This document shows, one piece after another, positions 47,986-57,620 of a stretch of DNA of 64,000 bases. This DNA is from Capitulum mitella (lineage: Eukaryota; Arthropoda; Thecostraca; Pollicipedomorpha; Pollicipedidae). A program made the translations under genes and the position numbers. Each line of letters opens with the position of its first letter. The first letter of the stretch is position 1. The stretch lies in contig CP099839.1 of assembly GCA_030062745.1 (NCBI GenBank), positions 27,331,324-27,395,323 of the forward strand. Direction: 5' to 3'. The notes beneath the pieces were generated by a model that was not told the DNA's origin, made no database searches, and saw only the letters and a program-made list of their open reading frames with translations.

Positions 47986-47991
47986 AATAAA
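47986..47991 (+). terminator. AATAAA poly(A) signal
   Basis: Canonical hexamer 35 bp after the TAG at 47951, followed by A-rich and GT-containing sequence. It supports a transcript end for the preceding exon. Confidence 0.5.
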
Positions 47992-48754
47992 GTCAGCAAA
48001 AACAATGTGTCCCTTCGAAGCGTGATCCTAACACATTTGGGGTCTAGCAATGGATCCACGAAGATGATCTGTGGGAGGTCGTTTTATGTTGGCTGTGAGT
48101 AGTCTTCGAATGTTGGTTTGGAAGTTATAAGTGCAGACTTCTAACGCATTCTGCATTGCGCGCTCGTTGCAGCGGCTGTCTCAATGCATATGACAATCTC
48201 ATGTTATCTCATCCTAAACACACAATAGGTTGCAGCCCGACCGGACCTGGGATCTAGTGCGTGTGGTGCGCACAGAGCGGACTTACGGCTTTGTTGGATT
48301 GAACTCGGACTCATCAGTTAAAAAGCATCGCATTGGATCTAGTCTGGGTCCTGAGCAATCTGAGCCTGAGTCTACTCAAGCGCAGATTCATGACATGACT
48401 CAGACTCGGACTCGGGTCAGGCTCAACTATAGCCGTTCCATGACTGAAGGGAATAATATCGAGGATTTAAGTTCTGCGGCACATGGGTTCAAGTCCCAGA
48501 GAAACCGACTGTCAGACCCGACTACTCTACAATGGACAGCTGGCAGCTGGCAGACAGGGTTAGCCTGAAGGTAGGTGGCCGTGTCGTATAACAGAACCAA
48601 AAATCCCTCCGTGGTAAGGCATCGGGTGCAAATGTCGGATGCAGGATTATCTGTTGAACCGGCATTGTTTTAATATTTGGTTGGTTCTGGGTATCAGCAG
48701 CAATGTAGACTGATGGACATGTACTCCGCTCGCATGACCATACCTGGATGCTTG
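47992..48754. other. Intergenic, no gene seen
   Basis: A B-box-like GGGTTCAAGTCCC occurs at about 48,485-48,497 but no matching A box. Nothing else supported. Confidence 0.5.
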
Positions 48755-48758
48755 TTAA

Positions 48759-49971
48759 CCCTATTCCCGGAGGGCTAAACGGTATGGCCGATTCCCGGCA
48801 GGGGGGGGGGGCGGATTCGGCCCCCCCCTGAGATCTCGAGAACTACTTATTCAATTTCATCGCAACAAACGGCAGTCGATTTGCCGTGACGTGAACTACA
48901 TTTTGATAAAAAGAAATTTTCAAAATTTTGAAATTTGTGGATACAGGGGGGCAAAAATGTCAAAATGGGGGTACTTTTTGACTTCTTATAACTCCGTTGT
49001 TTATGGACCGATTTCAATGAAATTGGCATCAATCGAGAGATTATGGATAGGGCTTTTACCATGAGTATGCAAATTTGAAATTTTGAGAAAATTCATGGGC
49101 GTTCATATGGTTTCAAAAATAGGGGGACTAGTTTTCCAATAACGGAATGAACAAAAGAGGCCAAAACACTTTTTTAGCTTCTGCTAGTCATGTTATGCTA
49201 AAGAAGTACAAATCGCATTACAATGTTTGTAAAATGTTAGCATAGGCGGTGCCAGGGACATAAAAAAGGGGGAACTGTCATGGTCACACGTTTCTCAGGT
49301 CAACTTGTGACCTTTGACCTTAAATGACCTCCAGTGACCTTGGGGTCACCTGGAATGATGTCGTGTGCATTCAATATTATCTGTAAACGTTTTTAATCGA
49401 TTAAATTCACTCTATTCCAAAAAATTCATTTTTTGGGTTTTGCGATATAGGGTACGTGCACTGACATTTTAGGTCATATCTCCGTGACCTGACCTGATAT
49501 CAAGCTGAAACTTGGTACACAGGTAGAGGGCATCTTTCTACGTCATATATACTCCGGGTTTGGCATTTAAAAAAACGGCGCCGAAATTATTGCGAAAAAA
49601 CAAATTTTGACTTTTGACCTTGACCTGACCTTGTAAAGTGACCTCAGATAAACAAAATTACATATGCACATTACCCAACTATTTAGCTATATATTCATAT
49701 AAAGTTTTAAGTTCTATCTTAAAAACTCTGTTTTTGGCAGACATTTTCCTTTTACCCTCAACATGGCCAAAAATGACCTGAGGTGCCTCCCAGAAACGTT
49801 GCCTGGCTCCGCCCCTGAGCAAAATAGAATTTCGAAATTTTGTCACGGCGCGTAGAAGGAATAGCTAGGAAAAGTGACCAAGTTTCGTGAAGCTGCGTCA
49901 AAAAGCCTGGAATTGGCAAGCAAAAAACCTGAGGGGGGGCGGATTCCGCCCCCCCCCTGCCGGGAATAGGG
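48759..49971 (+). mobile_element. piggyBac-like non-autonomous element (copy 3, best preserved)
   Basis: TTAA (48755-48758) + CCCTATTCCCGG at the left and CCGGGAATAGGG + TTAA (49972-49975) at the right, a perfect 12-bp terminal inverted repeat. Both ends then carry G/C homopolymer blocks flanking CGGATTC. 1,213 bp; no frame resembles a transposase, so it would need one in trans. The middle (49,290-49,360) holds several TGACCT half-sites, including TGACCTTTGACCT at 49308-49320. Confidence 0.92.
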
Positions 49972-49975
49972 TTAA

Positions 49976-50534
49976 GGTGTATTTTATTCAAGTCGTTTGC
50001 ATACATGGAAACCATTCGGGTAATATTTAAATAATAAGTTTCCTTGTGCTACACCTACGTCTGAAATGGGTGTCATGACACACCCATGTAGGCGCCGAAT
50101 TTTTGGCTCGGATGAACCGTCGGGTGTAATACGGATTTACAGCCGGTATGGGTGTGATTTTTGTACAGCTCGGACTTTTTGAGCCAAAAGGTGTACCATG
50201 AGAACCATAACAGGTGATGCAATGGTTGTTGAATGCCATTCATAATGTTGCTCAAACAAGTCATTTTGGTTGCCTTACCCCTTTTCAAGGGCGTTAATGT
50301 GTTAATGGAGCATTGAAGGTTGAACGACTGTTTTTTTTAAATTTTTTTTTAAGTTGAACGAAACGGCTAAAACGATACACATAATGCCATAACGGTACTC
50401 ACTTGACGCTTTATAAAGGCGTTATTTTTGGCCTGAAATTGCCAGCATTATGGGTGTATTATGGGTGTATTATATGGGTGAACTCCTGGATTGGCGATCA
50501 CGGAACATCCGTCCTAAGTGAAAAAATTGCATCC
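49976..50534. other. Intergenic, no gene seen
   Basis: No gene. T-rich homopolymers near 50,330-50,352. Repeats of ATGGGTGTATTAT occur near 50,450-50,480. Confidence 0.5.
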
Positions 50535-51070
50535 TAAATGTCAAGCGTGTAGTGGCATTTGTAAAACTCAAGGAGCATATCCAGGGTCAGCCGTGCCCAG
50601 TACGAATGCCGCATAGTTTCCTGGCCATGCCGTCCGAGTATTAGGAGGCGAGGGCGTTTTTTATTTGGTCTTTTTCGGGACTAAACCGTAGCTCAGTCAT
50701 CGGTAATCCACGGCCTCTAGCGGTTGGTGGCGCATACTGGAATGTCTTGCTCGAAGTGCGACCGCAGCCAAAACCAGCCCGGACGGCCAGTTTCCCCGCT
50801 ATGATGTCGAGCGTGCAGTGACATTTGAAAAAACTTAAAGACGCAATCCAAGGTAAGTCGTGGCCGGTGCAAATGCCGCATAACTTCCTGGTCATCCCGT
50901 CCGCGTATCAGGAGGCGAGGGCGTTTTTTATTTGGTCTGGTCGAGTTTCTGGACTGGACCGTTGTTCCGTCACCGCTAATCCTCGGCGTCTTTTCACGGT
51001 CGTTGACGCATACTGGGATGTCTCGCTCGACAGGACGGCTAAGGACGACCGCAGCGTGCTAAAATTCCGG
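50535..51070. repeat. Tandem duplication, ~267 bp unit
   Basis: Two diverged head-to-tail copies: GGAGGCGAGGGCGTTTTTTA lies at 50644 and again at 50911, and the surroundings match (AGTGRCATTTG..AA, CCGCATARYTTCCTGG, GGCGTCT/GGCCTCT, GACGCATACTGGRATGTCT). The second copy is open for 96 codons (50,825-51,115), the first carries stops in that frame; I see no known domain. A piece near 50,780-50,820 is shared with 35,660-35,715. Confidence 0.75.
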
Positions 51071-51115
51071 CGGAAGACGTTTTGTGTTTACCCGGCATTG
51101 AGCGGGGCATTCTGA

Positions 51116-53055
51116 CGTCTCCATCTGACAGGGTGGGAGTTAATGCCTCTCCCCGTCCTTCTCAAGAACCAGTCGCCCGATTTGACTGATTGAAACGGCA
51201 ATTAACAGCGCCGAGCCATGCAGTCTTGTGACATACATTTTTTTTACTTTTGGGCCAGTCATGACGTGACAGCTTAGGCCGAACATCAAAAAGCGACCCT
51301 TTTCTCCGCAGTTGCCTAATTGCGAAAAGCAGAGCAATACTGAGGTTTGCATTGGACACTGGAATGTGTCTCTGGGAGCTTGATCAGCCATGAGCCTGAC
51401 ACCGGTAACCTGAGTGCTACCTGACCCAAGATGGGCCACAGGCTAGGTCAAATTTGACGTCCGTGATGACCGGTCATGCAATGCAAGCTTCCTGTCCCGT
51501 CTGGCATGGAGGTTCTCAGAAAGACACATTCAAAGAGGTTTAAGTATAATCAAATCCTTGAAATCGTTCCAATGTCCGCGCACATGCAACATTGCAGCAT
51601 TTTGTGGTTTCAAACTCGGAGTATCACGAGCTCTCTAGTGAACTTCATCTGCCACCTCTGGATGACATTACAAGTCAATTTGGCCCATGCTGCACTTTTC
51701 CGTAGAATGACGCACAACATTGCAAGGGTCGGTATCTTTTCATCAGTCATCTAGCGCGTCAAATAAACACTATCAATTTCCTTGCGAAGCTGAAATCTGT
51801 CCAAAACACCAAAGATCACGTTGTAAAAAGTGCTGCCTTGTTGCAGGAAACTGCTGTGAATGTTGTATGTTCAAGATCTTGAAAGAAAAGTCGATAACCT
51901 ATCTAGATGCATAAAAGGCCAGCTTATTCAGTTCCGTTTGTATTTTTTTATGCAAAAGATGGCGTTATTGAAAAAAATAATTGCCCACAAGCCCACGCTC
52001 AGCCCACGGTCAGCCCAAACTGGAGACTCCTTCAGAATGAGCCGAAAAGAGTCATTAGATAGGTGTTGACTAACCAAGCTCATTAACACCATCAGACGTT
52101 CACCGCGTCGATTACTCTGCATTCTGAAGGACGAAAAAAACGTCAAAAATACAACGAAGACAAATGTAGGCATCTTAATCTCTAATTTATAGGTGCTCAA
52201 AATGTTGGTCTTGTGCTGCTGAACCAAGAAAATACCATTTCTGCAACGTCTGGATTTTTTGTCAGCAACTTTTTGAATTACTGCGAAAGCAAACCGTTTT
52301 TTTACCCAATGCTTCATTTCCCATAGATTCAACATAGGGCCCTATGGAACTGATTTCGGCGGGCCCCCTCGATTTCGCCAATTTTGTTCTGTGCAGGTAA
52401 CTATGCCGGCAATATACATGAAACCATTGTCAGAAGTCCATCACATTGATATTCACTTCGTCTAAGTGGGTCCCGAAGAACACATATGAAAAGCACATTG
52501 TCCAAGTGCAGATGGCAGCGAGTTAACTTAACCAAATTTTAAACTTAACTTTAAATGAAACTTAACAAAAAACGCAGCGAGTTAACTTAACCAAATTGCC
52601 GTTTACTGTCATAGCGTTGGCGGTCGCAAACGGCTACCTTCCCCCAATGTCATCATCGATATTCGTTGGCTTGGCGCATAACCTGTCCTTCATGTTTTAG
52701 GTATGGGACAAGTTCCGCCGTATTTGCAACGAGTGTAAACGAGACCAGACCTGAAGAGCTGTGAGGAGGATCTTCAACGGAATCTTCCGGCGCTTTTTCA
52801 CCTCGAGTGGTAAGTTTATGCATTTATTCAACAGTATTTGATTGTAGAGGGTTCCCGACGTTTTTTGTGGTGATCAGGTAGTACTTACACGAAAATAATG
52901 GATTCAAATACTCTATGTTATTAGATATACAGTAATAAAAATAATGGATATAAATACAACCTACATTATTATGTATGTATAATAGTGAAAAAACTTAATC
53001 GAAAATAATGAAAAACGAAATAGACTCCCATTCTGCTTGAGAGCTGTGCGACTTA
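51116..53055. other. Intergenic, no gene seen
   Basis: No recognisable gene or RNA. Two near-copies of CGCAGCGAGTTAACTTAACC about 55 bp apart near 52,515-52,590 are a minor local repeat. Confidence 0.5.
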
Positions 53056-53059
53056 CATT

Positions 53060-53290
53060 CGCTGGCCGGCCGGCAGGTGATGCTGCGGCCGGTCAGGGTC
53101 CGGCCCGCCCCGCGACAGTCGGCATGTGACCCGTGCCAGCTGGAGCCGAGGTCGGGGTGGCCGACCGGCGGCAGGGGGATTCTGCTGTGACGTATTGGGC
53201 AAGCGCTCGCGCGATTGCGTGCCTGTCTCATGGATCGACCGTCTTCGACTTTAAGACGTTGCGATCCATTTAGACTTTGGAACCAGAACA
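53060..53290 (+). repeat. Long direct repeat, left copy (possible LTR)
   Basis: About 231 bp, from CGCTGGCCGGCC to TTTGGAACCAGAACA, repeated in the same orientation at 54,502-54,730. Conserved blocks include GTCCGGCCCGCCCCGCGACA and GGAGCCGAGGTCGGGGTGGC. Immediately after its CA end is TGGCGCCG, which could serve as a primer-binding site, but the repeat does not start with TG at its visible edge. Confidence 0.75.
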
Positions 53291-54501
53291 TGGCGCCGCT
53301 GGTAGGACCTTCGCCAACTGCCTGGTTTTTCCACGCGAAATGCCGACTCGGAGTGATCCAGTCCGTTCCGAGCCGCGGAGCGTTCCTGACATGGCAAGAC
53401 CGACGGGACGTCTTCCTCCTATCGGAGGTCGCTGGACTGGAGACTCATCTCCTCATGGTGACACTAAGGGAACGCCTGTGCGCTGACACGGCACGAGTCT
53501 CTCTGGACCCGGAGTTGAGTCCTACAGAGCTGCAGCAGGTCGCAATGGTCCGTCGCCAGCTGGCTTCCTGCCGCAGCTGAGGTAGCCTGGTGCTACACTA
53601 CCACTCTGAGACCTGCCCAGCCAGCGTGGGGGCTGACGGCAGTGCGGCCAGACCGGCCATTTTTCGGCAGTCCTGCATGGTCTGCCGCGGCCACCAGCAC
53701 AGCCAGAGCCCTCCCCCGCCTGAATCTGTCACCTGCACGGCCGCTCCCGGGTCTGATGCTGCCCACACCTCCGTCGCCCCGCGGCATGTCGCCTGCGCAG
53801 CCGCCGTCGGCGCCGTTGCCACCATCCGGCCCACTGCTAGCGCAGCCGCCGCAGCCCAGTCTGAAACTGCCGGTCCAGTCGCTACTGTCCTGACTGATGT
53901 CAGCGTCGAGGCGGACTCCGCCGCCTGACCTGCGGCCGCCCGGCTCGACGCTGCCGCCGCGGCTGCCGTCTCCCCCTGACATTGCCTGCACGGTCGCCGC
54001 CCTGCCTTCTGCGAAGACGCTGCACCGTCTAGCACGTTGCCGCTGCCTCTGTCCGACCCGTCGCTACCGCCGTCCGGTACGCCTTCGTCGCCGTCCGACA
54101 CGCCGCCACCGTCACAGGGACCACCGCTGCCGCAGCCCGGCATGACTCCGCTGCCGCAGCACGGCACGACTCCGCCGCCACAGTCCGGCACGCCTCTGCC
54201 GCCAACCGACCGGCCGCCATCGCCGCCACTGCCACCTCTGGTGCCGCCATCGCCTCTGGTGCCGCCCCACTGCCGTCCGAACGGCCTCCACCGCCTCTGC
54301 AGCCGGCGGACGTGTGCTGACTCGGAATCGGCTCCCCGTGAGTCGTCACTCTGAGAGCGCCCAAGCGAGGGGGGTGCCTTATGATGTGCCTTTGGTCGCC
54401 GACATACGACCGGCTTCAGCTGCGTGTGCGCCGCCTCGCCGGTCTGGGCGCCCTCGCCAGTTTTTTTTTTTGTTGATAAAACTCGCCAGACGAGTTTTAT
54501 C
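53291..54501 (+). other. 1.2-kb segment between the direct repeats
   Basis: The first 290 bp are open on the plus strand (MAPLVGPSP.. to LASCRS, ending at 53,580) with no recognised family. From about 53,640 to 54,300 it is a CCG/CTG-rich low-complexity tract giving Pro/Ser-rich or, on the other strand, Gly/Ala-rich frames. It ends with a T run and a perfect 11-bp hairpin (GATAAAACTCG at 54475-54485 and complement at 54491-54501) abutting the right repeat. If an LTR element, it is a non-autonomous one without pol. Confidence 0.4.
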
Positions 54502-54730
54502 CGCTGGCCGGCCGGGTGCCGCTACGACCGGTCGGGGTCCGGCCCGCCCCGCGACAGTCGGCATGTGATCCGTGTCGGCTGGAGCCGAGGTCGGGGTGGC
54601 CGACCGACGGCGCGTGGATTCTGTTGTGACGTGGATTGGCGAGCGCTCGCGCGATCGCATGCCTGTCTCATGGATCGCCCGTCACCGAATATAAGACGTT
54701 GCGGTCCATTTAGACTTTGGGATCAGAACA
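54502..54730 (+). repeat. Long direct repeat, right copy (possible LTR)
   Basis: About 229 bp, same orientation as 53,060-53,290 with a constant offset of 1,440 bp over most of the length, ending TTTGGGATCAGAACA. Substitutions are scattered. No clear target duplication was found outside the pair. Confidence 0.75.
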
Positions 54731-54826
54731 GGAGCATCATGCTGCTCCTATTTTGTTATTGATCCCAAATGCCCGTCCAGTGTGTGCGTCACGAAGTTGG
54801 AACTTTATTGGTATATTTCATTTTAG

Positions 54827-55219
54827 AAATAGTACCTCATTGACGCCACATCTTCCAGAGACCATCAGTGATTTAAACAAATTCGTGACGTGGGATGTGT
54901 TTTCCGTTCGTCGTCATACCCCCCATTTTCGTCTTGAATGCGTTCTATGTATCCCACCCTATGGTCATATGTTCTAACGCAGCTTTCGCAATGGACACTG
55001 TGATATGAACTTTGCTTGCTTTCGGTTTCAGCCGACACCCTGCGGGCGATGACAGATTCTCCGTGGATCACCATTACGGCTCTGCAAACTTCGGGGCCGA
55101 TCACGATGGCCAACGGAACCGTCACCCCGGAGGGCGTGGTCTTCAGCGAATACTCTGACGTGCAAGACGGGCTCCTGATGTGGCCTGTGGCTCACTCAGT
55201 GTTTGCGCGAGCACCGTGA
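54827..55219 (+). CDS. Candidate last two exons of an unknown gene
   Basis: Proposed exons 54827-54963 and 55032-55219 around a 68-nt GT-AG intron (acceptor CTTTCGGTTTCAG). The phases agree: the first exon begins with one leftover base and leaves one, which the second completes as Ala. Residues: LPETISDLNKFVTWDVF, HFRLECVLCIPPY, then WITITALQTSGPITMANG, VVFSEYSDVQDGLLMW and AHSVFARAP before TGA. Alternating hydrophobic/polar residues suggest beta strands. The donor ATG|GTCATA is weak. AHSVF and the preceding YSD region echo the 47.4-kb exon, so they may be distant paralogues. No family recognised, upstream exons not found. Confidence 0.3.
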
Positions 55220-55563
55220 AACAGGTGAACCCGCTCCTGCATTTTGTGTAGCGTACCTGTCTTCGTGTAAAAGAGGACCAAAGTGCGACGTGTCGCAAGT
55301 AGGGACAGAAGCTTGCTGGCTTTTTCGGCCTGCTCAGATAACTTGAGTGCCTTGTGCGACAGGCCAAGAGCCCCACGGTGTTTTGATGTAGGGATGCGGG
55401 ACATTCTAGACCGGGACAAGTCGTGTCCGCGGTGACCATACCAGTTTTCGTTTTATGTTCGACGTCATGTCCTGATGTCCAATGTTGTGATGTTGAATGG
55501 AGTGGTTTACTAAAATGCCGTGCAATAATACTCATTTTATGAAGGAATGCCGTGTGTTACAAT

Positions 55564-55765
55564 CGGTTGTTCAAATAAAGGAGGCGGCGTAGTGTAGTGG
55601 TTACCATGCTCGCCTTGAGGTCGAGAGGTCCCCGGTTCTAGTTCGGGCAATAACGACATTTCGCTGTCCCTCGCGACAACCGGCGTGACAGGTTGCGACG
55701 CGAAATGACCCTTGCAGTCGAGAGCGTCGTTACATAACCCAAAAACCAACCGGCTGTTCAAATAA
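55564..55765 (+). mobile_element. tRNA-derived SINE with target duplication
   Basis: The body 55579-55750 begins with a tRNA-like head: A box TAGTGTAGTGG at 55590-55600 and B box GGTTCTAGTTC at 55633-55643, 43 bp apart. A tRNA-unrelated body follows (CGACATTTCGCTGTCC.. and an inverted echo GGTTGCGACGCGAAATG), and an A-rich tail AAAAACCAAC. The 15-mers CGGTTGTTCAAATAA (55564-55578) and CGGCTGTTCAAATAA (55751-55765) flank it with one mismatch, the target duplication of LINE-mediated insertion. No RNA gene function is implied. Confidence 0.88.
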
Positions 55766-55874
55766 GGATTATCGCGTAAGCCAGCACGAAGTGAAACTTT
55801 CCGATGGGCTCTGTGTAGACCACTTACGAGCTTCCGTTCAGGTCAGTAGCGAGTTCCAGCTGAGTGTGACAGTG

Positions 55875-56545
55875 TGAACTAAACCGGTAAGTGACTTCAC
55901 GAATTGTTCTGTGACGTCACTGGCGGCCATCCGCCGGCGGCTCCGGCTGCGGGACGCTGATGGTCATCAGCTGGACGTAACACCAGGGAGACCACGACTC
56001 CAAACAGCTACCACTCAACCCCACCACAGATGCCGGGCCTGCGGCGCTGCGCGGTGACGTCATTGGTGTCGGGCAGGAGTGTCGATTCCTATAAATGGTG
56101 TGTGTATATAAATTTGTTCCACTAGTAGCTACTACTTTCAGTCGAGACTTGCTACGGGCTTGAATGAAAAGGTCTCAGTTGAAACTAGCGGAAGGTATCA
56201 AAACGTATTGTCTAAACTGAATAGGGAAAATGAGACCAGTAGATGGTCTCTGAAATTCAGAAAGAGACCCTTGTTTTTTTCAGTATTGCGTGGCTTCCTA
56301 GCTCTTTATGGATGCAAGGGATCCGCCGTGTCACACTGGGCACCCATAGGAGTTGACTGGGGACCCGCCGGGATTGTCGTTTTGTATACTTCTGGAGGGG
56401 TTTGAACTCTTCCAGTGCTGAATTGAGCCCCTCCGATAGTCATCTGAGCCTTCCAAAAGTTTTCTTACTCCTTAAAAATGAAACTTAGGCAGGTACTCAC
56501 ACGACTTAACGATTTCGGCCAAGCCACATGTAATGAACAATTTGC

Positions 56546-56602
<57 letters not shown>

Positions 56603-56915
56603 GCCGTCGGTCAAAATAAAGTGGCTTAAATCAATTGAAAAACTTTCATTTGGGGGAGGTTAGATTGGCGGGCCATCGGCTCACCCCACATCATTTATAG
56701 GAATCGACACTCCTGCCCCGACACCAATGACGTCACCGCGCAGCGCCGCAGGCCCGACATCTATGGTGGGGTTGAGTGGTAGCTGTTTGGAGTCGTGGTC
56801 TCCCTGGTGTTACGTCCAGCTGATGACCATCAGCGTCCCGCAGCCGGAGCCGCCGGCGGATGGCCGCCAGTGACGTCACAGAACAATTCGTGAAGTCACT
56901 TACCGGTTTAGTTCA
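55875..56915. mobile_element. Foldback element with ~223-bp near-identical inverted arms
   Basis: The left arm 55875-56097 and the right arm 56692-56915 are reverse complements; by eye I see only a few substitutions (for example CACAG versus CATAG) and one extra G. Both arms hold CGCCGGCGGCTCCGGCTGC, TGACGTCA and CAGGAGTGTCGATTCC. The ~594-bp centre carries an 81-codon frame without features and a GA microsatellite. Near-identity means recent insertion or ongoing homogenisation. A flanking target duplication was not found, so the class is unsure. Confidence 0.85.
56551..56599. repeat. (AG)n microsatellite
   Basis: Uninterrupted AG dinucleotide run inside the foldback element's centre. Confidence 0.97.
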
Positions 56916-57411
56916 GAGGGGCTACTTCAGCAGCTGGGGGCGTCGGCCAGTCATAACATTTGGTTCCTGAGTCGGTTTTCATTGTGACCTCGTGTGGTGG
57001 AGATGCTGGTCCGTTGCTCTGTCTGCTGAGTTTAAGATTTCCATTTTCTGACGACCAGCTGCTTGATAGCCGTGCAGTTTTGTTCGTAGTCGGCAGGTAA
57101 TTTCATAGAGTCCAGTGCGTAAAACGTTGCTTGTTGGCGGTTGTTGGCGGGTGTTTTCATGAAATCTAGTGCGTGAAACGTTGCTTGGCGTTATGTAGAG
57201 CATTCGTGATCATATAGAATCGTTTGTTGTTGCGCGGCACGTTTTTTCCTAACTTGTGATCGAACGGAGCTGTAGTCGGAATGTAACTCACTAACTGACT
57301 AAACAATACGGCTAAAACGGTGTGATGCATTATGCACCACTGTGTGATGCATGATCTGTTCAGAAATCAAACCTAACGTAATAAACCGTTGGTCTTCTGT
57401 ACTCCCGGCAG

Positions 57412-57620
57412 AAAAAGTCGAAACGGTAACAACAACTGAATGCAGTGGCTCAGGAAGCTTCGAACTCAGGAAGGTCTTTTATAGGGTTCCGTATCAAATT
57501 AATGGTTCAGTTCCTTTGTTGGGAAAGGCAGAATCCATTCGACCAATTCTGATCGCCGAAGGGCTTTGGGATACAGGAAACTGGTACGAGAGGGACGTTG
57601 TGCAGAGAAGAGTAGAATAG
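57412..57620 (+). CDS. Candidate 3'-terminal exon of an unknown gene
   Basis: Follows an acceptor-like TTCTGTACTCCCGGCAG (ending 57411). The frame, entered with two leftover bases, is open to TAG at 57618-57620: VETVTTTECSGSGSFELR, VFYRVPYQINGSVPLLG, then SIRPILIAEGLWDTGNWYER. The mix of Gly, aromatic and alternating hydrophobic residues is that of a small beta-rich secreted or lectin-like fold, but I cannot name it. No AATAAA is seen just downstream and no upstream exon was found. It could be a lone relic. Confidence 0.3.

Noticed and set aside
48485-48497. tRNA-type B box GGGTTCAAGTCCC
   Set aside because: No A box at the right distance and no cloverleaf; not reported as an RNA gene.
53598-54191. 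197-codon Gly/Ala-rich minus-strand frame and Pro-rich plus-strand frames
   Set aside because: Low-complexity CCG/CTG-type tract opens frames on both strands; no motif supports a protein.
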